Assembly (NCBI GenBank): GCA_002332795.1
Contig: DDBP01000300.1
Location: 1 to 13,759, forward strand
Length of the DNA: 13,759 nucleotides
Direction of reading: 5' to 3'
DNA from: Anaerolineales bacterium UBA2029
GTDB lineage: Bacteria; Chloroflexota; Anaerolineae; Aggregatilineales; Aggregatilineaceae
Position 1 is the stretch's first letter. Each line of letters starts with the position of its first letter. Shown in pieces: positions 6,906 to 13,759 of this stretch. The position numbers were made by a program, and so were the translations under genes. The notes beneath the pieces were generated by a model, which was not told where the DNA came from, did no database searches, and worked only from the letters and a program-made list of their open reading frames with translations.

Positions 6906-7766
6906 TCAGCGCTCGTCGGCGTCCCAGGGTTCTTCGGGGGCCTCCCCGGCGATTTCTTCGCCTTCGGTGTCCGGATGCTCCAATCGCTCAACGGCGCGAG
7001 CGAAGACCAGAAAACCCGTGTGCCCCACCATCTGATCGTCCGGGCGGATGCGGGCGGGGATGGTCTTGTAGGATCGCCGTAGCAATTCTTCGATTTCCAG
7101 CAGGTACCATGGGCCGGCGTAGAGATGCTCCGTCAGCGTGACGACCTGATTGATGGTGGGCACGATTGCCCCGAAAAAGCCCCCGCCGCGCAGAGCAGCG
7201 CGCGCCTGTTCCAGGTAGAGCCAGGGTTCGCGCACGTCCAGGAACAGCGACTGCACGTCGCGCTCGAAGAAACCCTCGGCGATGTCGTGCAGGTAGAAGG
7301 TGACGCGATCCAGCAATCCCAGGCGGCGCAGGTTGGCGATGGCGCGCGCCTGCATGTTGGGCCGCCGCTCGTAGCTATAGACGTGCCCTTCCGCCCCGAC
7401 GAATTGCGCCAGTGTCAGGGTGAGCGCTCCGCTGCCCGTGCCCGCCTCGATGACCTGCACCCCAGGGCGGATGCCCAGTTTGAGCATGATGTAGCCCAGG
7501 TCTTTGGGGAAGATGATCTGCCCTTCGCGCTGCAGATGCCGGATCAGGTCGTCGGTGTGCGGCACGAGCACGAACATCTTGTGCCCTTTGTGGGTGGCGA
7601 CCTGCGATCCGTAGGGCACGCCTACCAGGGTATCGAGATCGAGGTAGCCCAGATGACATTCGAAGCGCTGCCCTTCGGTGACGGTGCGCAGGAACGTCCG
7701 GCGGTCTTTGCCGACCAGCATGATCAGATCACCGTACTGGACGGTCGGGGTGTTGGAGATGGGCAT
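6906..7766 (-). CDS. trmI: tRNA (adenine(58)-N1)-methyltransferase TrmI
   Basis: This 286-residue SAM-dependent enzyme makes m1A at position 58 in the tRNA T-loop and works as a homotetramer in the known family. The N-terminal small beta domain (about 1-75) starts TPTVQYGDLIMLVGKDRRTF. The Rossmann domain has motif I VIEAGTGSGALT (105-116), E133 in YSYERR for the SAM ribose, and D177 in LFLDVREPW. RPDDQMVGHTGFLVFAR (241-257) is the conserved C-terminal substrate-site block. A short acidic tail follows. The start is ATG at 7766 because AAGGAG (7772-7777) is 5 bases upstream; the GTG at 7772 overlaps that site. It converges with rplY. Confidence 0.93.
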   Translation of the reverse strand: MPISNTPTVQYGDLIMLVGKDRRTFLRTVTEGQRFECHLGYLDLDTLVGVPYGSQVATHKGHKMFVLVPHTDDLIRHLQREGQIIFPKDLGYIMLKLGIRPGVQVIEAGTGSGALTLTLAQFVGAEGHVYSYERRPNMQARAIANLRRLGLLDRVTFYLHDIAEGFFERDVQSLFLDVREPWLYLEQARAALRGGGFFGAIVPTINQVVTLTEHLYAGPWYLLEIEELLRRSYKTIPARIRPDDQMVGHTGFLVFARAVERLEHPDTEGEEIAGEAPEEPWDADER

Positions 7767-7798
7767 GATCACTCCTTGTGCGTGGCTTTGCCGCGGCT

Positions 7799-7828
7799 AT
7801 TATACGGGGCTGATCCGGCGACTGCCAG
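7799..7828 (-). promoter_or_regulatory. Promoter for trmI
   Basis: On the minus strand CTGGCA (7823-7828), 18 bases and a perfect TATAAT (7799-7804) place the start near 7792, for a leader of about 26 bases that includes the AAGGAG site. Confidence 0.65.
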
Positions 7829-7846
7829 GGGCGGAGAATGAGGGGC

Positions 7847-7934
7847 GCGTGCAAAAGGGGTCAGGCGGTTGGCCGTGCTCTGCTGCCCCTCCCTCCTCAC
7901 TCTCCGCTCCGCGACGCCAGTCGCGCGGGAGAGG
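7847..7934. repeat. Dispersed repeat, diverged left half with hairpin
   Basis: GCGTGCAAAAGG...GTCAG resembles the GTGCAAAGGTTGTCAG opening of the other copies. CTCTCC (7900-7905) then pairs with GGAGAG (7928-7933), with GCGAC / GTCGC inside that stem. It could be the left part of one copy whose right arm is 8030-8078, split by the sequence between them. Confidence 0.45.
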
Positions 7935-7964
7935 GGAAGTCGCCCCTTCGCCCGCGTGTATAGA

Positions 7965-8005
7965 CCGGACAGATAGGTAACACTCGTTCGGAGACATGGG
8001 TTACA
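7965..8005. repeat. Two imperfect direct repeats, possible insertion-sequence end
   Basis: CCGGACAGATAGGTAACA (7965-7982) and TCGGAGACATGGGTTACA (7988-8005) agree at 13 of 18 positions and are 23 bases apart. On the minus strand each begins TGT(A/T)ACC. Such paired boxes resemble transposase-binding sites at the ends of IS481-like elements, but no transposase is nearby and the assignment is from memory. Confidence 0.4.
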
Positions 8006-8029
8006 GGGTAGAGGATAATGAGGGCATCT

Positions 8030-8078
8030 GGAGAGAGGGGGCACGAGGCGCGCCAGCGCCGAGCGGGGGTGAGGTAAA
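8030..8078. repeat. Dispersed palindromic repeat, right arm
   Basis: From GGAGAGAGGG to GTGAGGTAAAG this matches 23-69 (about five transitions and a 2-base length difference) and 4946-4993. It contains its own small hairpin, GGCGC-GCCA-GCGCC. Confidence 0.65.
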
Positions 8079-8177
8079 GTCAAGGAGAGCCTCCTGTTCA
8101 TGATGCGCTCAATGGCTGTCCGCCCCTGAACCACCCTGGCGACAGGACACCGCCCATCAAGCGCAGACCGCGCGCGG

Positions 8178-8206
8178 TTGACAAGCGTCCGCCCCGCCGC
8201 CATAAT
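8178..8206 (+). promoter_or_regulatory. Near-consensus promoter giving a leaderless mRNA
   Basis: A perfect TTGACA (8178-8183), a 17-base spacer and CATAAT (8201-8206) end 7 bases before the ATG at 8214. Transcription should begin at or within a base of the start codon. No Shine-Dalgarno sequence precedes the ATG, which fits a leaderless message. Confidence 0.75.
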
Positions 8207-8213
8207 CGCCCGC

Positions 8214-10652
8214 ATGACTTCACGACGCCTCTTTGTCTACGCGCTGGCCGCCGCCCTGACGGGCATACTGGCCGCGGGCTGTAACTTCGCCCGTCAGTCG
8301 CCCGTGATTGTGGTGACGGCGACGCCGAGCAATCCGGCGCTGCTCACTCCGGCCACCGTGCCCTATGTGACGCCCACGCCATACCTCGTCCCCACCCCTA
8401 CGCTGCCCCCCCAGGAAGCCTTCGGCGACGCCGAACGCGCCCTGCACAATGGCGACTACGTGACCGCCGTTTCCTACTTCGAGGCAGTGCTCGCTCAACC
8501 CAACGCCGACCCGGCCCTGCAGGCCAGTGCCACCTATGGCCTGGGCGAAGCGGCCCTGCGCGAAGGGCTGTACGCTCAGGCGGCTGACGCCCTCTCGCGC
8601 TTCATCGTGCAATACCCGAACGATCCGCGCCTGGCGCATGCCACCTTCCTGCGCGGCGACGCCTACCTGGGCCTGAGCGAATGGCAACTGGCGATCAACG
8701 ACTTTCAGACCTACCTGTCATTGCGACCAGGCTTGATTGACAGCTACGTCTACGAGCGCATCGGCGACGCCTACCTGGCGCTGGGGCAGCCCGCCGAATC
8801 GCTGGCCGCCTACGCCAAAGCCGCCGAGGCCACGCGCGAACTCTCGTCGCTGGTGGCGCTGCGCGAACGGGTGGCCGCAGGCTATCTCAATGCCGGGCAG
8901 CCGCAGCAGGCCATCGCCCAGTACGACGCCATCCTGGCCGAGGCGCGCAACGCCCCCTACCGCGCCAGCATCGAATTTCAGGCGGCGCAGGTACAGCTTG
9001 CTCATGGCGACGTAGCGGGCGGACATACCCGCCTGCAGCGCATCGTCCGCGACTATCCAGAGACCTGGCCCGCTTACCAGGCCCTGGGCATTCTGCTGAA
9101 AGCCGGCCTGCAGGTAGACAGCTATCAGCAGGCCATCATCTACTTCGCCAACCAGGACTACGCGGCAGCCATTCAGGCGCTCAACACTCACAGCAGCGCG
9201 AACGGCTACCTTTCGGCGGAGGCACTGTTGATGCTGGGCCGGTCCTACCGCGAGATGGGCAACACTCAGGCCGCGCTGACCACCTTCCAGACCGTCATAG
9301 ACACCTATCCCACCGACCCGGCCTTTGGCGTGGCCTGGCTGGAACAGGGCCGTACCCTCTTCCTCTCCGGTGATGTGGCGGGTGCCATCCAGAAATACTC
9401 AGCTCTCGCCACGCAGCACCCGGACACGCCGGAAGCCGCCGAAGCGCTCTGGCGAGCGGGCTATCTCTACAGCACACAGGGCAACACCGACGCCGCCCTG
9501 GCCACCTTCGACATCCTGGGGCAGATGTTTCCCGGCACATCGTGGGCACAGGAAGGGCTATTCATGGGCGCGACCATGGCCTACAACGCGGGCAACGTGG
9601 GCATGGCCGCGCAACTGTTCGCCCAACTCGCCGCGACTGGCTCCGGTGAACTGCAGGCTGCCGCCTATCTGTGGGTGGGGCGGCTCTATCAGCGCGACGG
9701 CAAAGACGACCTGGCCCGTCAGGCGTATCAGGCCGCGGCTGCCGCTGACCCCGGCGGCTACTACAGCCTGCGCGCCGCCGATCTGCTCGCCGGACGCGCG
9801 CCCTTCGAACCGCCGCCCGCTACGATGTTCGAGTTCGACGAAGCAGCGGCCCTGGCCGAAGCCGAAACCTGGCTGCGCCACACCTTCGGCATCACTCAGG
9901 AGGGGCCGCTCTACCCCCTGAGCGCGCAGTTGGAGGCCGACCCGCGCCTGATCCGCGGACGCGAACTGATGATCGTCGGCGCGTCCACCACCGCCTACGA
10001 AGCCGCCGAGAAGGAATTCGACGCGCTGCTGACCGCCGTCGAGACCGACCCGCTCTCGCTCTACCAACTGGCGCTTTACCTGCGCGACTTGCGCCTGTAC
10101 CGCCTCTCCATCAACGCCGCGGCCAGGCTCATTGACCTGGCTGGGATTGACACCACGCAAGCGCCCGGCCTGATCGCGCGGCTGCGCTATCCGGTTTACT
10201 ACAAAGACCTGGTGCTGCCCGCTGCCGCCGAACGCAATCTCGATCCGCTGCTGGTCTTCGCCCTCATCCGCCAGGAAAGCCTGTTCGAGGGCTTCGCCAC
10301 GTCCTATGCCGCTGCGCAGGGTCTGATGCAGATCATCCCGGACACCGGTCAATGGATCGCCCTGCAACTGGGCTGGCCGGATTACCAGAACAGCGACGTC
10401 TACCGTCCCTACGTCAACGTCATCTTCGGCACCTACTATCTGCGCTATGTGATGGATCAGCTCGACGGGCTGCCCTACGCCGCCCTGGCCGGTTACAACG
10501 GCGGGCCGGGCAACGCCGCCCAATGGTTGAGCATCTCCGGCCCAGACCTCGATCTGTTCCTGCAGACGATCAGCTTCGACGAAACGCGCTCCTACGTGCG
10601 GCGTATCTACGAGCAATACGACGTATACCGGGCGCTTTATGGCATATCGTAA
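8214..10652 (+). CDS. Lipoprotein with TPR repeats and C-terminal lytic transglycosylase (SLT) domain
   Basis: This 812-residue exported protein is predicted to cut the glycan strand of peptidoglycan at the cell surface. Residues 1-23 are a signal peptide ending in a lipobox-like LAAGC, with C23 for lipidation. A Thr/Pro linker (about 30-70) follows. Some 550 residues of helical repeats come next, with TPR spacing (for example YVTAVSYFEAVLAQP and YAQAADALSRFIVQYP). The last 150 residues are a Slt70-type catalytic domain: ALIRQES with E688 as the catalytic acid, GLMQIIP just after, and AGYNGG (759-764). The start at 8214 is preferred: upstream in-frame codons lie in the promoter itself, and only this start leaves an N-terminal signal. 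TPR arrays on soluble Slt enzymes also form a superhelix around the domain, so the plan is family-like, but the lipid anchor is notable. Confidence 0.9.
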   Translation: MTSRRLFVYALAAALTGILAAGCNFARQSPVIVVTATPSNPALLTPATVPYVTPTPYLVPTPTLPPQEAFGDAERALHNGDYVTAVSYFEAVLAQPNADPALQASATYGLGEAALREGLYAQAADALSRFIVQYPNDPRLAHATFLRGDAYLGLSEWQLAINDFQTYLSLRPGLIDSYVYERIGDAYLALGQPAESLAAYAKAAEATRELSSLVALRERVAAGYLNAGQPQQAIAQYDAILAEARNAPYRASIEFQAAQVQLAHGDVAGGHTRLQRIVRDYPETWPAYQALGILLKAGLQVDSYQQAIIYFANQDYAAAIQALNTHSSANGYLSAEALLMLGRSYREMGNTQAALTTFQTVIDTYPTDPAFGVAWLEQGRTLFLSGDVAGAIQKYSALATQHPDTPEAAEALWRAGYLYSTQGNTDAALATFDILGQMFPGTSWAQEGLFMGATMAYNAGNVGMAAQLFAQLAATGSGELQAAAYLWVGRLYQRDGKDDLARQAYQAAAAADPGGYYSLRAADLLAGRAPFEPPPATMFEFDEAAALAEAETWLRHTFGITQEGPLYPLSAQLEADPRLIRGRELMIVGASTTAYEAAEKEFDALLTAVETDPLSLYQLALYLRDLRLYRLSINAAARLIDLAGIDTTQAPGLIARLRYPVYYKDLVLPAAAERNLDPLLVFALIRQESLFEGFATSYAAAQGLMQIIPDTGQWIALQLGWPDYQNSDVYRPYVNVIFGTYYLRYVMDQLDGLPYAALAGYNGGPGNAAQWLSISGPDLDLFLQTISFDETRSYVRRIYEQYDVYRALYGIS

Positions 10653-10713
10653 GATAGCCAACGCCTGACAGACTGATCGCGGGTGTTTTCCCCACGTCCT
10701 GGCACCGCTCATC

Positions 10714-10741
10714 TTGTGTGCGCCCATAGCCGGTTTATACT
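10714..10741 (+). promoter_or_regulatory. Candidate promoter for the duplicated-domain secreted protein
   Basis: TTGTGT (10714-10719), 16 bases and TATACT (10736-10741) lie in the gap after the lytic transglycosylase. The leader would be about 170 bases. No clear terminator of the upstream gene is visible, so read-through is also possible. Confidence 0.4.
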
Positions 10742-10919
10742 ATTCTATGAATCAGTCATACAGGCCTTCGCCACCGCCCTGTCGGTGAGCAACGATTCTT
10801 TCTCCCCTTCCCCTGTTCTCAGCCGATCAGGGCACGGCGAGACAAACACTGCCATTCCTCATTGTTCGCTGGCTCCTGGGTGTGCCCATCCGCCAGAGCC
10901 GTATCAGGGAGAGTGTTTC

Positions 10920-12530
10920 ATGAAGTCGCTCTACAAGGTGTCACTGTTACCAATTGTCGTCGGGCTGTCGCTGGTGTCGCTGAGCCTGGCCCTGACCGGG
11001 CCTGTCAGTGCGCAGGGCGGCCCTACCCCCACGCCCATCCCGCTCAGCCAGGACATCATCCCTGGCGCTTCGCCGACGCCGGGCGCGGGCGGCGGGTTGC
11101 TCATCCCCACCAGCACGCCAGAGCCAGGCGGAGGGCTGCTGATCCCGACCAACACACCCGCAGCCGGAGGCGGACTGTTGATCCCCACCAGCACGCCAGC
11201 GGGTGGCCTGATCATCCCTACCAGCACCCCCGCTCCTGCCGAACCGTCTTTTCCGCCGCTTGACGAAACAGGGCTGACCGCCATCAACCTGCAGCCCTCC
11301 GACGTGCCCGCCGACTTCGCCGCCAACCAGGAGGTGAAGACCTTCACGGCAGAGGGGATGACGTCCGACCTTCAGAACGCCGGCGCGTCCGAACTGGCAG
11401 CTTCCTTCCAGCAGATCACCGCCACCTATGGCTGGCAGTTCTCCGTCGGCATCTCCTATACGTCCTGCCAGCCCAACCTGCCCATCAGCAAGATTTACAG
11501 CGAAGTCGGTCAGTTCAGCAGCGCCAGCGCCGGACGCCGCTTCTTCGACGATCCCCAGGTCCAGGACTTCTTCGCCGCGCTGGGCTATTCCCTGTCCCCC
11601 GCCGAGACCGTGCACGGCTGGCGGGCGATCTATGGGCCGGATACCGGCACCTGCTTCCCCCAGGAAACTGAGTACGCCGTCTTCTTCGAGTACTGGGGAT
11701 TGATGCTCACCGTCTCCATGACCGCCAACGCCGACACCGACCCGCAACTGGTCTGGAGTCTGGTAGATCAACTGATTCCCATCGTGATCGCTCACGCCGA
11801 CGCCCAGGCCACGCAACCCTTCCCGCCGACACCGGTTCCCGGCGCAGTGCTCCTGGAGCCGACCCCGGCCATGACCCCGCCCACGCCGGCCCTGCCCGTC
11901 CCTACCCCTGTCGTCCTGCCGCCGACACCGGCTGCGCCGCGCGCTACCCTGCAAGACCTGGCCGGAGCCATGCCCACCATGGACGATCTGGGCATGGATT
12001 CGCCCCCCTGGCAACCCGATCAGACGCTCAGCGGCACCTACACGCTCGATCAGTTACTGGCCCTGTTCCAGACCGCCGGTCTCAATGACCTGGCCCTGGC
12101 GACGCAGAACGCCGCCCAGCGGTCGGGACTGATCGGGCAGGTCAGCCATCTCTGGAGTACGGGCACGACCTGCGGCGATCCGGCCCTGCTGGACGTAGAA
12201 ATCAGCGTAGCCCTGTTCAACGACGCGGCGGGACCGACGCTCTACATGAACGATACAGGCATACAGCAGGCCTGGCTGGGCACTGGCCTGTATTCCAGCA
12301 TCATGCCGCATGACGTAGGTACTGTCAGCGGGCAACTGTGGATCGGCAGCACTACCTTCCATCGCTGCGGCGGGGCTATGTTCCGCAACGTCATCCTGCC
12401 GCACGGTCGCTTCCTGGTCATGGTCTCGCTGACCGCCTCGGCCTCGGCCAACCCTGACGAAGTGATCGGTGTCGCCGAGGACGTGGCCGAATTCACCGCC
12501 AGCAAACTCGACCTGGCGGGGCTGCAATAA
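10920..12530 (+). CDS. Secreted protein with two duplicated cysteine-paired domains on Thr/Pro linkers
   Basis: I do not recognise a named family. The 536-residue protein has a signal peptide (1-31, cut after PVSA). A low-complexity stalk (32-110) includes four GGGLLIPTSTP-type repeats. Domain 1 (about 115-305) is followed by a second Pro/Thr linker (about 308-345) and domain 2 (about 375-535). The two domains look like copies. Each has one Cys pair at similar distance (C183/C245 and C418/C483). Each has a helix-then-strand block before the first Cys, and each ends in a similar strand/helix (GLMLTVSMTANADTDP versus RFLVMVSLTASASANP). The ATG at 10920 follows GGGAGAG (10907-10913); the longer frame from 10683 would bury the signal peptide. 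It is probably surface-exposed or secreted. Function is unknown; binding or adhesion is only a guess. Confidence 0.85.
   Translation: MKSLYKVSLLPIVVGLSLVSLSLALTGPVSAQGGPTPTPIPLSQDIIPGASPTPGAGGGLLIPTSTPEPGGGLLIPTNTPAAGGGLLIPTSTPAGGLIIPTSTPAPAEPSFPPLDETGLTAINLQPSDVPADFAANQEVKTFTAEGMTSDLQNAGASELAASFQQITATYGWQFSVGISYTSCQPNLPISKIYSEVGQFSSASAGRRFFDDPQVQDFFAALGYSLSPAETVHGWRAIYGPDTGTCFPQETEYAVFFEYWGLMLTVSMTANADTDPQLVWSLVDQLIPIVIAHADAQATQPFPPTPVPGAVLLEPTPAMTPPTPALPVPTPVVLPPTPAAPRATLQDLAGAMPTMDDLGMDSPPWQPDQTLSGTYTLDQLLALFQTAGLNDLALATQNAAQRSGLIGQVSHLWSTGTTCGDPALLDVEISVALFNDAAGPTLYMNDTGIQQAWLGTGLYSSIMPHDVGTVSGQLWIGSTTFHRCGGAMFRNVILPHGRFLVMVSLTASASANPDEVIGVAEDVAEFTASKLDLAGLQ
11088..11240 (+). repeat. Four tandem GGGLLIPTSTP-type repeats in a stalk
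   Basis: In-frame units of 39, 39, 36 and 39 bases encode GGGLLIPTSTPEP, GGGLLIPTNTPAA, GGGLLIPTSTPA and GGLIIPTSTPAPA. The DNA units differ at several third positions, so the array is not a fresh duplication. They form a flexible spacer after the signal peptide. Confidence 0.85.
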
Positions 12531-12537
12531 CATCTTC

Positions 12538-12615
12538 ACCGCGGGCAGCGCAGAGGACGCAGAGCGTGTTCTCTCTCCTCTGCGCTTCCTCTGTGTTCTC
12601 CGTGTCCCCTGCGGT
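12538..12615. repeat. Intergenic imperfect inverted repeat (CGCAGAG/CTCTGCG type)
   Basis: ACCGCGGGCAGCGCAGAGGA on the left and a CCTCTGTG...CCCTGCGGT arm on the right pair imperfectly, with CGCAGAGGACGCAGAG against CTCTGCG and CCTCTGTG. It starts 8 bases after a stop codon. Short repeats of this composition occur dispersed in many bacterial genomes. It may also slow or end transcription, though no T run follows. Confidence 0.5.
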
Positions 12616-12642
12616 TTGTCTCTTTGCGGAGTTTCCAGTCAC

Positions 12643-12671
12643 TTGCCCTGCGCGGGCGGCTGGCGTATAAA
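12643..12671 (+). promoter_or_regulatory. Promoter for the substrate-binding protein
   Basis: TTGCCC (12643-12648), 17 bases and TATAAA (12666-12671) would start RNA near 12678, giving a leader of about 56 bases that contains the AGGAGG site. Confidence 0.6.
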
Positions 12672-12733
12672 GGGAATTCGGGCCACAATAGTGCCTGTGT
12701 GCCCTGTCAGACGGCGCGAGCAGGAGGTTTCTC

Positions 12734-13759
12734 ATGCATCACCTCACCCGTTTCGTCCCTGGCATCCGGCGTTGGCCGGTGATGATGGCCCTGTTGGCGC
12801 TGCTGGTCGCGGCGACCGGCCCGGCGCTGGCCAGCCCTCCCGCCCAGGCCAGCGTGCTGCGCATCGGTTACCTGGGTGTCGCTGGCTCCGACCTGGCCAA
12901 AGGCGCGCAACTGGCCATGGATCAGATCAACGGCGCGGGCGGGTTGCGCGTGGGCGGTGCGACATATCAACTGGAGCTAGCCATGCTGGCACAACCGCCC
13001 ACCGCCGAGTCGCTCAGCCGGGATGTGGCCGCGCTGGTAGCTCAGGAGGTGATCGCCCTGCTCGGCCCAGAAGACAACACTGTGCTTACGCCCCAGAGCA
13101 CCGCCGCCCTGACCAGCGCCGGCGTGCCCGTGCTGACGGCGCTCACCGCCGACGCCCTCACCCGCGACGATGCCAGCGACACGGTGTTGCGTCTGCGCGC
13201 GCCGGAGCATCTGTATAGCGAAGCCCTGGCGACCTATCTGCTCGACGACCTGGGCGTGACCTCTGTGGCGCTGGTGCAGACCAACGTCGAATGGACCGAA
13301 GCGCTGCTGTTCTTCGAGCGGGCCATGCAGACGCGCGGCATCACTCCTGGCGCGCGGGTACAACTCGCCGACTCGTCCAGTCTGCTGGCCGAATCGCGCG
13401 CCCTGCTCGACCTGAATCCGGAAGCGATCGTCATGTGGGGCGCGCCGCGCGACGCTGCCAGCCTGCTCAGCCTGCTGCGCAAAGGAGGCTGGGCCGGGCA
13501 ATTCGTCTACCGCGACGCCGAAGAAGCCGCCCGCGCGGGCTTTCTCTCCGACACGCTGGCCGAAGGTGTGATCGGCGCGACCAACTGGTCGTACGCCTAT
13601 CCGGGGCGGGCGTCGCGCATCTTCCTGGAAGACTATCTGCTCGCCTATGCGGAAGTGCCCGGCGGACTGGCCGCCGCCGGCTATGACGCAGTGTGGGCAG
13701 TGCGCAGCGCGGTTGTCGCGGCGGGTGTGGAACGCGAAGCCCTGCGCGCCGCGTTGATG
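12734..13759 (+). CDS. ABC transporter substrate-binding protein, branched-chain amino acid type (3' end beyond window)
   Basis: The frame stays open for 342 codons to the last base, so the C-terminus is missing. A signal peptide (about 1-34, hydrophobic core MMALLALLVAATG, possible cut after ALA) precedes a type I periplasmic-binding fold (Peripla_BP_6/LivK-like). VLRIGYLGVAGSDLAKGAQLAMDQINGAGG is the classic start of this family, followed by a VIALLGPEDNTVLTPQS lobe-1 segment and VTSVALVQTNVEW in lobe 2. AGGAGG (12722-12727) lies 6 bases before the ATG. It probably captures a small ligand for a permease encoded downstream. It could instead be the sensor part of a longer protein; the missing end prevents a decision. 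The ligand is unknown. Confidence 0.85.
   Translation, partial: MHHLTRFVPGIRRWPVMMALLALLVAATGPALASPPAQASVLRIGYLGVAGSDLAKGAQLAMDQINGAGGLRVGGATYQLELAMLAQPPTAESLSRDVAALVAQEVIALLGPEDNTVLTPQSTAALTSAGVPVLTALTADALTRDDASDTVLRLRAPEHLYSEALATYLLDDLGVTSVALVQTNVEWTEALLFFERAMQTRGITPGARVQLADSSSLLAESRALLDLNPEAIVMWGAPRDAASLLSLLRKGGWAGQFVYRDAEEAARAGFLSDTLAEGVIGATNWSYAYPGRASRIFLEDYLLAYAEVPGGLAAAGYDAVWAVRSAVVAAGVEREALRAALM

Larger units (their letters stand above)
7767..8213. other. Gene-free stretch rich in repeats and promoters
   Basis: No credible gene lies between trmI and the lytic transglycosylase. The minus-strand open frame here (to 8215) is low-complexity translation of repeat arms. The stretch holds the trmI promoter, two pieces of the palindromic repeat family (7847-7934, 8030-8078), a pair of imperfect direct repeats (7965-8005), and the leaderless promoter (8178-8206). 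I see nothing recognisable at 8080-8170. Confidence 0.7.

Noticed and set aside
7769..8215. 148-codon minus-strand frame between trmI and the lipoprotein gene
   Set aside because: It translates repeat arms (LPHPRSALAR-like peptide) and promoter sequence, with no domain and no ribosome site.
9558..10727. 389-codon minus-strand frame opposite the lytic transglycosylase
   Set aside because: It lies antisense to the catalytic domain and its composition (Gly/Gln/Val/Arg) is typical of GC-rich shadow frames. No start signal or homology pattern.
10947..12014. 355-codon minus-strand frame opposite the duplicated-domain protein
   Set aside because: Gly/Arg/Asp-rich translation with no signal or motif, and the opposite strand has a signal peptide and repeat domains.
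12469..13218. 249-codon plus-strand frame overlapping the substrate-binding protein
   Set aside because: Arg/Pro/Gly-rich out-of-frame translation. The frame from 12734 has the ribosome site, signal peptide and family motif.
1..13759. CRISPR array, tRNA, rRNA or riboswitch
   Set aside because: I found no regularly spaced identical repeats, no tRNA cloverleaf and no known riboswitch core. The repeats present are palindromic and irregularly spaced.

Overview
The window is a GC-rich (roughly 60-65%) bacterial chromosome segment. It looks most like a Chloroflexota (Anaerolineae-type) genome. The hints are secreted proteins with Thr/Pro stalks, a large TPR lipoprotein fused to a lytic transglycosylase, a GT-C glycosyltransferase with a C-terminal beta domain, and short palindromic repeats in the gaps. 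No rRNA or marker phylogeny is present, so the taxon is an inference. Most of the content is ordinary housekeeping and cell-envelope biology. I see no CRISPR array, phage module or obvious defence island.

Layout. Bases 1-140 hold a dispersed palindromic repeat. The minus strand then carries a nucleotidyltransferase with a left-handed beta-helix tail (141-1439), a rhomboid intramembrane protease (1551-2267) and a receiver-only response regulator (2396-2794). A clear intrinsic terminator separates the last two. A decayed IS5-family element follows (about 2981-3812). It has a possible programmed frameshift site, two nonsense codons and one indel. It abuts the 3' end of a minus-strand membrane glycosyltransferase (3807-5954). 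A copy of the palindromic repeat lies in frame inside that gene. Divergent from it is the gene for ribosomal protein L25 (6196-6840). L25 converges on trmI (6906-7766) across a terminator.

From 7767 to 8213 there is a gene-free stretch. It holds the trmI promoter, two more pieces of the repeat family, a pair of direct repeats that resemble an insertion-sequence end, and a near-consensus promoter placed so that the next mRNA should be leaderless. The right third encodes exported proteins on the plus strand: a TPR/lytic transglycosylase lipoprotein (8214-10652), a secreted protein of two duplicated cysteine-paired domains on Thr/Pro linkers (10920-12530), and a Leu/Ile/Val-type ABC substrate-binding protein (12734 to the window end, incomplete).

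The genes do not form one pathway. The nucleotidyltransferase, glycosyltransferase and lytic transglycosylase all point to envelope and glycan metabolism, while L25 and TrmI serve translation. The most unusual observation is the palindromic repeat translated within the glycosyltransferase. Close seconds are the leaderless promoter arrangement and the internally duplicated secreted protein.
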